DNA of 64,000 nucleotides, taken from the NCBI GenBank assembly GCA_964020155.1, contig OZ026553.1, positions 5,395,009-5,459,008 on the forward strand, given 5' to 3'. Origin of the DNA: Chondrilla cf. caribensis (lineage: Eukaryota > Porifera > Demospongiae > Chondrillida > Chondrillidae). Position numbers and translations under genes: made by a program. Shown here piece after piece: positions 1 through 11,747 of the stretch (position 1 is the stretch's first letter; every line of letters starts with the position of its first letter). The notes beneath the pieces are model-generated. The model did no database searches, was not told where the DNA came from, and saw only the letters and a program-made list of their open reading frames with translations.

Positions 1-117
1 AGCTTATTGTATTTCCTGAATGTACCCTTAGTGTGCAGTATACAGGGGTTCATAGTGCTCATAGTGTATGGTACATTTGAAGTAGAACCTGATGAGTATT
101 GTTTATATTACCTATAG

Positions 118-3100
118 GGGTCTTCAAAAAACGAAACTTCAGAAAACCACCCTGCTCCAGCAACCATTGTTAACGTTGCTGCACAAAATGATAATCATTT
201 GATATTGAAGCCTTTAGAAGTCTCCGTTGACTTCACAACTCAGCTTGGAGTGGGTTCATTTGGAATAGTGTACAAGGGATCATACAGGGGCAAGCCATGT
301 GCAGTGAAGGTCTTCAACACGGGTGTTGTTAAGGGAGACATAGCAAGAGAAGCAGAAGTGACCTCCCTGATCCAGCATCATAAGAACATAGTACAGGTGT
401 ACGGGTTGTGGTATGGGGAAAGTGAGGACGGCAATTCCTTTCCTGACGGCCAGCCAGCTCTGGTGATGGAACTGTGCTCAACCAATCTGAAGTCTTATCT
501 GGATGGAAAGAAGAAGAATCCTGGTGATACATACACGCTAAAAGATAAGCTCACCATTCTCTATCAGGTCACAAAGGCCATGATTTACTTGCACAGCCAG
601 CACATTGTCCATGGAGACCTCTCAGCAGCCAACATCCTCCTCCAGATTGATAGGCAACGGTCATCCCCAGTACTTACAGCTAAGGTTGGAGACTTTGGTC
701 AAGCCCGTGTCTTGAATCCTGAGACCCTGAAGCGCCTCACGATGACTCATGGTAAAGATGACATCATGCCTCCAGAAGTACTCAACGGAGACACCATCAC
801 TCTCACCATAGCAGTTGATGTTTTCTCCTTCGGTTGTCTCGTCCCTTATGTAGCCACTTGTGTGTATCCCAAGCCAGCACCAATGGGGTCAGAGTTTGGA
901 AGACGTAAACCTTGCCTGATAGGTGTGACAGAAACTAGTCGAAGAATTTTTGAGCCTTTGATGGAGAAGTGCCTGGCTGATCAACCACACTTGAGAGGGA
1001 CGTTTGAAGACGTATTGTCAATGCTTGGCCCAGAAATGAACAAGTTTGTTAAGGGAACATATTCAGAAACAGAAGAAGAGAGGAAGGTGAGTTATTTATG
1101 GCTGTTAATTGTTACATGTACTCATGTTACAGTTAACACTGAACTGTACATGCAAACTGTCTTGGTCTGTTATAGCGTAAAATTGAAAAGTTGAAAAGTA
1201 ATCTCCTCGAATATGAGAGAAAAATCCAAAGCCTTCAGGTACACAATACATTTCAGATGACAGCATGTCCCTAAGCATATAATAGTACCACACAGCATCA
1301 TTTTGTCCTTTATAATAGAAAGAAAAAGAGGACAATGCGAAAATGAACCATGAACTTGAGGTAAGTAGAGTCTTATACTATTCTCAGTTTCAACACACTC
1401 TGTTCAGGACAGCATCTAATCAACTGTGATTTCTTCCTTATATAGAAGGAGAATAAATCACTGGAGACCGCTAATAAGCTACTTAATGTGAGACCTGTTT
1501 GTGACAACATCGTGGTGGAAGCTGGTACCGTGGTGTCTATATCTTCCTTAGCCTAGTGCACAGTTATGTACTATACTCCTAATAGGACGACCTTGATGCC
1601 AGTAAATCCATGGTTAGTCAATTGGAGGAGACTCTGAGACAAAGGGATGCTACCATCAAGGATGCTAATGACAGACTTGCACTTTCAGATGTTAGTTGTT
1701 TGTTATGTACACTGAGTAGCCGAAAGTAATTGTGATTTTACATGATTCATGTGTGTTAATAGCGTGTAAATTGCTTCATGTTCCGTACACTTCATCTCCT
1801 CCCTTCAGAATCAGTGGAACCAGGTTAAAGATGTTGGGACAATATTTGAAAAGTACCAAAGTCCGATTGTACGTATGTCTTCACGCACTGTCATAGTCAT
1901 GTGTGCTATCAGTTAAGTACGCCTTCTGATTTTGTCTCCTCATCAATCACAGGGAGAGAAACAGAAGCTTGAGGAAAGTAACAGACAGAAAGATGAACTA
2001 TTGTCCCAACTGCAGTACAGCTGTGATCGGGTATAAGACTTTCTACATATCTTCTATTAAACATTTCATTATGTCCTGTACTAATTCAAGGTGAACATAC
2101 ATCCCATAGGCTACAACAGAGCGTGACCATCTAAGAGTGCAAGTTAGAGATTTGGAGTGGGAAAACGGAGCACTGAAGGTTATCTATTGCTGAGAATGCA
2201 CACAGCAGTCCATTGTAATATGTTGTGACCGATCTGTACTCTGTTAATTCATTGACTGGTTTGAGATGACATTTTGCCCATGTGTTATAGTTAACACTGT
2301 CAATGGACTGTTTCCTACTTCCATGATCTGTTATAGCGTGAGATTGAAAAGTTGAAAAGTAATCTCCTCGAATATGAGAGGAAAGTACAAAGCCTTCAGG
2401 GCCACAATGCATTTCAGATGCAACAGCTTGTCCATATAAATATATGACACCAGTATCAATTTGTGTACCATATTATAGGAAGAAAAAGAAGCCATTGTAG
2501 TTTCATATGGTGAACTTGAGGTAAGTGCAATGCTAAGCTGCCCCCAGCCCAGTCTCTCCATACTCTGTTCGCTGCAGCATCTTATTATTTGTGACTTCTT
2601 CCTAATATAGAGGGAGAATAAATCACTGGAGACCACTAATAAGCTACTGAATGTGAGACCACTTTGTGACAGAGATGTAGATGATAGTATCAGTGCCTGT
2701 TTTTTGCTTACTCCAGTAGTTACCTATGTACTACACTCCTAATAGGTGGACCTTGAAGACCGTATATCAGAAGTTAAACAATTGTCACAGCTCCAGTACA
2801 GCTGTGATCAGGTATGAGCCTTTCTGCATGTCTTCAATAGTTGAACATTTCATTAATTCCTATACTAATTTCAACATGGACGTACATCCCATAGACTACA
2901 ACAGAGCGTGACAGTCTAAGAGTGCAAGTTGGAGTTTTGGAGTGGGAAAACGGAGCACTGAAGGTTGTCTATTGCTGAGAATACACACAGCAGTCCATTG
3001 TAATATGTTGTTACCAATCTGTACTCTCTGTATAATAGGAGAAGAAGAAGGAAGACAAAAGGACAATAGAACAGTTGAGGACTAGGTCATCTGAGCTTAC

Positions 3101-5365
3101 TGGTGAAAATGAAACATTGAAGAAAAAAAGTGCTTCCCTTGAGGTGTGTGAGCAAGGCTATTGTTGTCTGTACAAGAAAGAGTTGGATGAATCTGGATGT
3201 ATTTCTGTTGGATATATCCAGATGTACTCCTGTTGGATATATCCGGATGTACTCGCGTTGGATTTATCCGGATGTACTCATGTTGGATATATCCGGATGT
3301 ACTCATGTTGGATATATCTGGATGTACTCATGTTGGATATATCCGGATGTACTCATGTTGGATATATCTGGATGTACTCGTGTTGGATATATCTGGATGT
3401 ACTCGTGTTGGATATATCCGGATGTACTCATGTTGGATATATCCGGATGTACTCGAGTTGGATTTATCCGGATGTACTCGTGTTGGATATATCCGGATGT
3501 ACTCATGTTGGATATATCTGGATGTACTCATGTTGGATATATCTGGATGTACTCGTGTTGGGTATATCCGGATGTACTCGAGTTGGATATATCCGGATGT
3601 ACTCATGTTGGATATATCCGGATGTACTCATGTTGGATATATCTGGATGTACTCGTGTTGGATATATCCGGATGTACTCCTGTTGGATATATCCGGATGT
3701 ACTCATGTTGGATATATCCGGATGTACTCATGTTGGATATATCCGGATGTACTCATGTTGGATATATCCGGATGTACTCATGTTGGATATATCCGGATGT
3801 ACTCGTGTTGGGTATATCCGGATGTACTCGAGTTGGATTTATCCGGATGTACTCGTGTTGGATATATCCGGATGTACTCATGTTGGATATATCTGGATGT
3901 ACTCATGTTGGATATATCTGGATGTACTCGTGTTGGGTATATCCGGATGTACTCGAGTTGGATATATCCGGATGTACTCATGTTGGATATATCCGGATGT
4001 ACTAGTGTTGGATATATCCGGATGTACTCGTGTTGGATATATCCGGATGTACTCATGTTGGATATATCCGGATGTACTCGTGTTGGATATATCCGTATGT
4101 ACTCGTGTTGGATATATCCGTATGTACTCATGTTGGATATATCCGGATGTACTCATGTTGGATATATCCGGATGTACTAGTGTTGGATATATCCAGATGT
4201 ACTCATATTGGATATATCCGGATGTGTTGGATGTATCCATTGTTGGGCTGTCAAAGGGGCCCTGCATGTATTGTTTTCTCTTTCATTAAAGTGTCTGGAG
4301 CAATGTTTGTAGTGATCTGAAAAAGCAGCTGTTTGTGGTGCAAAAACGCAATTCAAAAATGCTCCATACAGTTCTTTGTGATTATTGTAGTGTCAATTTT
4401 TGAATGGTTTTGCTATAGCTGAACCCTTCAAATCTTCCTTCTATTGAAAAGCTACAAAGAAGCTGCCTTTGGCCGCAATTCCCTTTAAACAACAAAGATG
4501 TTTTCTACTATGAAATACAACAAGCAAGTACTTCAAGTTTTTAAGGTTGTAGGCACCCACACAGGTACAGATTTGTTGTGCCCTTGACTATGCATACGAA
4601 ATGTAAATGGCATTATTACTAATTACAGTCTAGTTTTATTGTGGTATTAGGTCCAACTTGAGATGTGTAAGAAAGAGAGGAAAACAGCAGAGGAGAATCT
4701 TGCAGCAAGTCTCAAAGAAAGACAGGATCTAATCACAAGCTTGAGATCTCAAACTGTGAATCTCTTGTCTGCTCCAGTGAATTAAAATCTATAGTTGTTA
4801 TTCCCTTACTCATAACATGTAGGACACTGTAAGGACTGGTAGAGATGAGAGCCAGCAGCTGCAGCATCAGGTCCGCCAATTAAAGGGAGAAGTGACCAGG
4901 TTAACAAAGGCTAACAGTAATCTAGAAATAGATCTAACTGCTATCAAGGAAACAGAGAAGGATGCGAAGGTGAATTTGTGTTCAAAAAATGCAATCAAGC
5001 ATTTACACTTAATTGCTTATTGTGCGCCTTATTATTATAATAGAACCAGTTGGAGAAGAAGAAGAAGGAGCTCATTTCTGCTCAGAGTACAATATCCCAA
5101 CACGAGGCAAGTTGACACACTACATGTACATATGTACTATGATGTACCTATCCAATTTGCAATGCTTAAAGTAATGTGCACTAAGTGGTGTTTACGTTTA
5201 CTTACTCTCTAACTGAAGGCTGAAGTAAAAAGATTGAAAGGACAGTTGGAGGAAAAGAAGACAACAGTGACAGGATTAGAGCGCAGTGTTCAGGACTACG
5301 AAAGAAAATTGCAAAATAGAGACCAAAAAGCATCAGAAAATCAGGTGAGTGTGTGTGTGTGTGTG

Positions 5366-5406
<41 letters not shown>

Positions 5407-8400
5407 GTGTGTGTGTGCCTGTGTGTGTATTCACCATTGGTGTGTTTGTGTGCAAAATATAACAATCCCTATATCAACAGCAGTTATTGTTCGTGCAATA
5501 CACCATAGGCGGCGGAACAGGGGGGGCCAGGGGGGCCATGGCCCCCCCACATATCACAAAGGTGAAGCCAAGAATGTCTATGTAGAGTATTGCATGCATG
5601 GACACAATTGCTATATTAATCATGAGTTCGAATTTCAGCACCATGGCCTTTAGCCCCCCCCCACTTGCCAAACCATTCCTCCGCCTATGTACACAGTATA
5701 CTCTCTGCAGCTGTTGATGTAGGGATTCATGTTATATTCTGACAGTCTTCTCATTCTGACATGCTGCTCACTCCGACAGTCTTCCCATTCCCCTCATCCT
5801 TACCTGTTTTTTTCCCTTTTTTGCTTGCACGTCGTCCCTACATAATTTTTCATTTTTAGGTGTTTTTATTATGCTTATAATTATGTCTATATTATGCTCT
5901 TGTGTATTGATAAGTATACTTGGTTTCATGTGTGTATCAGTACATGGAGCATGTTTCAGTAGACAAACTAACAGTCAGCTTTGCAACATGATCTTGTATT
6001 CTCGTGAACAATTCCTCTCCTACATCTGGTGGTAATTCTAGATCTTTCATGGAGTCACAATGACATGCAGTACAGTCCTGAAAAATAAGCTTTTGGCTAT
6101 GGTAGGCCATATTCCTCAACATTTCAATTTTGTTCAGATGCTTGGTAAATCCGGTTAGACAATTGAAATTTATTCCCTACTAATAGCCTAAGGGTTTAAT
6201 TTAATGAAAAGTAAGATAATACCCTGATACTGTAGGCAATCTTTCACACTACTTACTGGCCGACTACACACCAATTTAAACCCATTTGGCACAGCCTTTC
6301 TCTGAAGCATGTTGTTCTGTTCGAATATAGTATAAACTTGACACTTAATTCATTTGACAGCCTAATCCACAGTATGTTTGGTGGGACAATGACCAATGTC
6401 TGATTGATATTTATAGCACTGCTAAATATGGATGTAAACACACTTGTAAAAGCTCCATACCCCATGTACGTACATACGTACATACGTACATGTACAATCA
6501 ACACACACATGCACGCACGCACGCACACACACGCACACACACACTGCATATGCACATTGCTTATTATGTGTATGTAGGAAAAGGAAGAAAAAGCCAACAA
6601 TTACAAAAAATTAGTGGAGAGGCAGCATAATGAACTTCAAGATAGATTCGATGCTTCTGAGAGTGAACTGAAAAAAGGAAGGGATGCAGTAGCTGAACTG
6701 AAGGAGTTGCTAGACAGCCGAGAGGAGGCACTACGAGAGTCGAAGGAGTATCAAAATAAACTCAGCGAGTTACTAGAAAAACACGAGAAAGATACTAAGG
6801 TACATGCATTACATATGCATTGAGTGTGTGTGTGTGCCCGTGTGTGTGCGTGTGTGTGTGTGCATGCGTGTGTGCGTGCGTGTGTGTGTGTGTGTCCGTG
6901 TATCTGTGTGTCCATGTGTATGTGTGTACATCCAAGAGCCATATCATACTTTCTCATTTCTATTAGCTTTCATGTCAGCAGTTGAGACAGGAACTATTGG
7001 AGGTACAGTCAAAGCTAGCAACTAATAAGGAAGTTATGGTAAACACAGACAGACAACATCGGAGGAAAATGGCTGAATTGACTGATCACGTCAGACAAAG
7101 ACTGGAAGTACAACTTACTCAATACACAGAAATGGGTGTATGTTATTGCATGTTCCGTTCAATAGTGTATGAGTAGGTGACTTGTGTATGGGAAATGTTT
7201 GTATGTACCTTTACATACATTGCTGGCTAATTGCTGTACTGTTGTGTCTTCTTAGGATGATCTGAGGCACATTCGTGGAGAGCTCAGCACTGTGCAAACT
7301 TTGCTGGCATCATTTCATACAAGTAGATTGTTTGTTGCTAGAGAGCTCACCACCCAGTGGAAGAAGAGCAGGGAGCAATGTGCAGCCCTTGAAGTACGTG
7401 GATGTGAACGGCAGCATGTCCCTGTTAAGTTTATTCCACTGTTTTATTTACTGTGTGTAATGTGTATGTTAAATTTAATTCAGGATTCAAACATGGTACA
7501 GTTGATAAAGTGTGAAGATCTGAAGAAGAAAGAAATGGTTTGTTTGACTATTACAACAATTTTGCTGTGTTGTCACATCTCTTGAGGTTGATGCCTGTTT
7601 GTATGTGCAGCTGATGAAACAGGAACACTCACAGGAAGTGGCCAAGTGCAGAGATGAGTACAACGTAGAAAAGGCATATGTGAATGCTCTGAAGTCCTCT
7701 AGAAAGAAGAAGGTGCAAGAACTGCAGGTAGTGTGTGTGTGTGTGTGCACGCACGCGTGTGTGTGTGTGTATGCGTGTACATATGTTATGGATATGTACA
7801 TGCATGTGTACATGTTTCATTGTGTGCATGTGTTTGTGTTATTTTTATGAAACAGCATAGTTATACGTACCTGTCTGTATCCACATTTTAGGCTATAAAG
7901 AACCAATTGGAAGAGCTGAGTGCTGAACACATAAAATGTGAACAACTGAAGGAGAGAGAGAAGAAGGTGAGAAGGAGAGAAAAGAAAGCAAAGGACTCTG
8001 AAGACAAATTACAATCTGAGAAAATAAGTGTGGAGTTGAAGATGAAGGCACTTGAAGAGAAGGACAAGGAGTTTATACAATTCTTCAAGATAACGAAATT
8101 CACCTCATCGCAAATGAAAGAACTATCCCAAGTATGTTTGTACTTCACCTACGGTACCTGGATATCTACTGTATACTGATGTGAATGCACAGGTGTACAT
8201 ATTATGTATACTGTACGTACATATAGGATGATATTGTATGTATGTGCATATAATATTATGGAGTTGTGTAAATGCCATATTTATTTTGCATTCTCTGTGT
8301 ACCTAATTAGAATCTTGGTCCATATCTCTTGAAGTACCTCAGAGATCACCCTCCTGTCAGTAGTGATAGCTCTTCAGATCAAATGGATGGTGCATGTGTG

Positions 8401-8693
8401 AGTTATGTCGTTGTCTTGACTACCAATGAATAATCTATCACTTTAATATGTGTTTGCACATGTTGATATGTATGTATGTATACATGTGTGTACAGTATTC
8501 ATGACCTGTTCGGTCTCCTCCCTTCCTCTGTTCATTATGGTTGAGTCTGCTTCTAATGTAGGAAGAGAGCTTGACTACATCTGATACTAAGAGAGAATTG
8601 GTATGATGTGTATGTACATCTTTGTCTAGTGAACAAGTATGCATATGCACACACACGCACGCACGCACGCACGCACGGACGCATGCACGCACG

Positions 8694-8739
<46 letters not shown>

Positions 8740-9579
8740 ACCAGCACATGCACATAACAAGAACTATTCATTTCTTCATTTGCTGTTATTGGGCCCAGCA
8801 TTTGAAAATTACCCACAAACAAAAGTTCATTGAAGAACTAAAAGCTGAAAAAGAAGACCTCCTAACAAAAATGGAGGACCTGAAGGTACAGCACCATCCA
8901 CCAGTGTATAGGTTGTGGTGTGACCTACAGTTCTCTCCGATAACAGAGAGAGCTACGTTTGAAGGAATCTCTCCAGCATGATTCTCCAGTGACTAAAGCA
9001 AGACAGCTACAGGTAGATACAGCTGGTCCATGTTGCACTGAAGTATATGTATATACATACATTGGGAACATAATGTACTGAGTAGTTGATCTTCTTGAAA
9101 TCACTTGGAATTTAAGCTGTACATAACATAGAGGTGTACACGACTGAGTATCAGTGTTAATGTGTGTCATATGGAGACTGGGGAGGCTGTGGTGACTGGC
9201 TATGAAACTTTCATAGTTGGTCACCACAAGATCAGAAGCACCTCCATAGGGGTGTACATGCATGAGTATTAGTGTTGTTAGTTGTTGAGAACTGTTCTGC
9301 TTAGGTTTGGTAGTTGGTAGACTTGGTTAGGTTGACATGTTGTGTTCCCATTACAGAGAGAATGGGAACAGGAGAAGAGAGATTTGATGGTTGAACTTAA
9401 TACCTGGATACAGGCATATGTGAGTTGATGTATGTACATGTGGTGGATTGGAGGTGTATACTGTGCTTTGTGACTAGGGCTGTAGCTTGGTTGGTGAATA
9501 ACAAAGCATCTAACACATGCACACACACATGCACACCACACAAACACACACACACACACACACACACATGCACACCACA

Positions 9580-9677
<98 letters not shown>

Positions 9678-10370
9678 AGTGATGATTCATTGTTTGTAGT
9701 ACCTCCTCTCCACCCACAGTTCCTGGTTCAGTGTTATCCATTCTTCATCCACGACTTCCACTTGAGAGGATTGCACTGTTTAGCTTCAAATGTGCAGGAA
9801 TTCACTTCATCAGATCCTAGGTTGTTCGATGTAGAGGTCCTCCATTCTCAAAGTATTAAAGGTATTTGTAAGGGCATTTTTGAAACATCACATGTGGCTC
9901 TAACCAAGCTATTTGATGCTGTGGTACAAGCAATGACTGCTGGTCATAGCCTGTCCTTGTCCGCCACCTTCTTCCACTTTGCCGGGAGTGTCACCCTCTA
10001 TCGCTTCCACATCGTAGTGGACCCCAAGGTGCTTGTGCACGACGATCCCATCCATCGCTGTTCTGATGAGGGTGGCGCAATACCGCGAGCATTCTTCACC
10101 TACGCTTCAGTGCAGCTGAAGGACGGAGTCACACCTCCTCACATCAAGGCCAGTGGTAGAGGAGCCTACTACATCACCAGGATGAGGGGACAGGTTGATC
10201 TGATGACCAAATCCCTTGGCCTGCATGAACAAGAGGAGGTGGGGGCAATCAAGTTGATAACTGACCACTTGGATGGCAGAATAGCCCGTCACCTTGACAA
10301 CCATTATGCCTCCTTCGCCAAACCAATGGCCGTCATGACCGTGCCCAAATGCCACATTAATGAACCTTAG
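118..10370 (+). CDS. TKL-like protein kinase with long coiled-coil tail and novel C-terminal domain (5' partial)
   Basis: Probable serine/threonine (TKL-like) kinase of the cytosol. The first visible exon, 118-1086, holds the kinase domain: glycine loop GVGSFG, ATP lysine in CAVKVF, catalytic HGDLSAANILL (HRD Arg replaced by Gly), intact DFG in VGDFGQAR, PPE in place of APE, and VDVFSFG of helix F. I then read 28 short coiled-coil exons: 1176-1238, 1319-1360, 1446-1487, 1586-1690, 1809-1868, 1953-2030, 2110-2178, 2337-2399, 2479-2520, 2611-2652, 2746-2811, 2895-2963, 3039-3143, 4651-4755, 4823-4969, 5044-5106, 5219-5344, 6578-6799, 6979-7137, 7256-7393, 7484-7537, 7611-7727, 7892-8131, 8311-8397, 8562-8600, 8799-8885, 8953-9012 and 9357-9419. 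The terminal exon is 9720-10370. Every exon is a multiple of three and the 1,390 codons join without a stop. Upstream exons lie outside the window; the second kinase gene (55795) starts with a six-codon exon, so the same is likely here. Kinase family is confident, substrate unknown. Confidence 0.85.
3186..4225. repeat. 25-bp minisatellite, about 42 copies, inside a kinase-gene intron
   Basis: The unit is TGTTGGATATATCCGGATGTACTCA with single-base variants (CCGG/CTGG, ACTCA/ACTCG/ACTCC). It starts about 40 bp after the donor of exon 3039-3143. As 25 is not a multiple of three and the unit has no in-frame stop, all three forward frames, and long stretches of the reverse ones, stay open for hundreds of codons. 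The open frame at 3075-4289 is this effect and not a real 404-residue protein. Confidence 0.97.
5345..5430. repeat. (TG)n microsatellite starting at a splice donor
   Basis: About 85 bp of GT/TG with CG interruptions begins directly at the 5' splice site of exon 5219-5344 (CAG|gtgagtgtgtg). Similar GT tracts abut donors at 7728, 27433 and 53852. Confidence 0.95.
5504..5689. mobile_element. 186-bp MITE with inverted termini and 5-bp target duplication
   Basis: A short non-autonomous element in the intron after exon 5219-5344. Its left end reads CATAGGCGGCGGAAC and its right end is the inverted GTTCCTCCGCCTATG-like sequence (ATTCCTCCGCCTATG). G-rich and C-rich tracts lie just inside each end. 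The 5-bp sequence TACAC flanks both sides (5499-5503 and 5690-5694), as expected of a target-site duplication. No coding capacity. The transposase family that moves it cannot be assigned from this copy. Confidence 0.75.
8655..8740. repeat. (CA)n/(ACGC)n compound microsatellite
   Basis: ACGC/GCAC tetranucleotide steps merge into a perfect CA run in the intron before exon 8799-8885. It gives only spurious His-Thr and Cys-Val reading frames. Smaller tracts of the same kind lie at 6500-6545, 6825-6930 and 7728-7775. Confidence 0.95.
9515..9676. repeat. (CA)n microsatellite, about 160 bp
   Basis: An almost pure CA dinucleotide tract with two short interruptions, in the last intron of the kinase gene. 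It ends 43 bp before the acceptor of the terminal exon. Confidence 0.97.
9720..10370 (+). CDS. Terminal exon: unrecognised C-terminal domain of the kinase gene
   Basis: This 217-codon exon follows the CA repeat at 9540-9676 through a clean acceptor (cacccacag) and ends in TAG. The protein is not coiled coil. It looks globular, with alternating hydrophobic stretches and a charged, helical C-terminal third containing the motif QVDLMTKSLGL and later DHLDGRIARHLDN. I do not recognise the family. Codons from about 10060 onward recur at 14455-14806 in CARD unit A with about 85-90% identity by eye, so this exon or its relatives have been copied within the cluster. A protein-interaction or sensor domain is plausible but unproven. 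Confidence 0.6.
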   Translation, partial: FLVQCYPFFIHDFHLRGLHCLASNVQEFTSSDPRLFDVEVLHSQSIKGICKGIFETSHVALTKLFDAVVQAMTAGHSLSLSATFFHFAGSVTLYRFHIVVDPKVLVHDDPIHRCSDEGGAIPRAFFTYASVQLKDGVTPPHIKASGRGAYYITRMRGQVDLMTKSLGLHEQEEVGAIKLITDHLDGRIARHLDNHYASFAKPMAVMTVPKCHINEP

Positions 10371-11222
10371 ACTAAAGCTTTCAAAGATATTATGTTAAAG
10401 CTACATAACATAGTTTTGTAGTGCTTTTAACACATACATAAAGAAGTAGGTGCTTATTGTACAAGCATTAATAGTAATAATTATTGTAGTATGTTATATG
10501 TATGTATGAGTAATATACATATGTATAATTATACATGTACTGCATTGTATGCATACCTAGCTAATGTCCATATACATCTATTGTAGTATATATATATGAT
10601 ATAATAGTTATTATATATACTATATTATTGTAGTTATAGTGTAACATAAAAAAAATAATCATTATAATTTATGTGCACCTTACACTCATGCAGTATAGAT
10701 CAGTCACACATTCATCTAGCTATACAATATATATACGTATAATGTTATATTTTATGTACATATGTACTTATTATAGATAAAACAATGTCATGCATAATAT
10801 AATATTATATGATACAAATGTCGTATGAATTGGATCTGCTAAGCTACTTAATTTTATCACACATTCACAGCATTGCAGATTCAACACTGAATGCAAACAA
10901 GTTTATAAGACTATTACAACAATGTCCTATCAAAAATGGAACTCTACGTACTCGGAGAGAGCCTTATGATGATATTGTTTGTGTGGATGAGCATTAGACT
11001 GTTTGGTAGCTTGGCCACCTGTCTGCTGCAGTGGTGGGTCTTCTGCCTCCGATGAGTACCTTTCTTGTCAGGATTAGTACAGGGTTCTTCATCCATTGAC
11101 TCACTCCTCTAAGAACCTTCAGCTAGTGTTTTGTCAGGTTTTGCAACTGGTGTAGGCTGTAATGGATATTAAACACTACTTTACCTTAGTTGGATGTGTA
11201 GTACACAAACAAAGTACAACAC

Positions 11223-11289
<67 letters not shown>

Positions 11290-11747
11290 AACAAATTACA
11301 GCACTATAAAAATATAATGATGCTGACTTATGATTAATTGCATGTCACTTATGGCCTATTACCGGTAGTAGGTATAGTTCATGATAAGGTATGATGAATC
11401 CACACAAAGCAAACTGTAGCTGATACCATTTGACATCAACATAGCGGACATGACAGAAATGCTGCAGCTGAGGATCTACCTTCTTCTGAAATTCTCAGAC
11501 TCCTCACCAACGATCTCACATTCACTGTTTGCTGTAACATACGACTTCTTGGGAAAGTTCGACCATAAGTTTAAAGTATCAATCAATATTTGGGTAGAGT
11601 TACTAGACTTCCATAATATCCGTTCTCCAACCACGGTTCACCCGAGGTCGAAAGATTGGCGATCCTCGTGGGGTTGGTACACTGCTTCCAAGTCTTGGTG
11701 AGTGAGTGAAACCCTACAAGTTTTGTAATTAAGGGCGGGGTTGAACA
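10371..11747. other. Intergenic region and upstream flank of CARD unit A
   Basis: AT-rich sequence after the kinase stop. It resembles 14820-15000 and then 21690-21960, the 3' flanks of the other units. A remnant of the SNRNP70-proximal sequence at about 10800-10945 (catgcataatata... ttataagactattacaac) breaks off before the RS-coding part that the other copies keep. A CA repeat lies at 11228-11284. From 11390 to 11747 the sequence is close to 22910-23197, so units A and C share a presumptive promoter region. No TATA box stands out. Confidence 0.6.

Noticed and set aside
3130..4289. Open frames of 291-404 codons in the 25-bp minisatellite
   Set aside because: The unit has no stop in any forward frame and the same peptide appears in all three; explained by unit composition, though intron retention is kept as a finding.
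9397..9741. Long Cys-Val / His-Thr open frames (also at 8639, 30279, 33108, 34816, 37428, 39190 and elsewhere)
   Set aside because: They are translations of CA/TG microsatellites; no start context, splice signals or non-repeat coding sequence.
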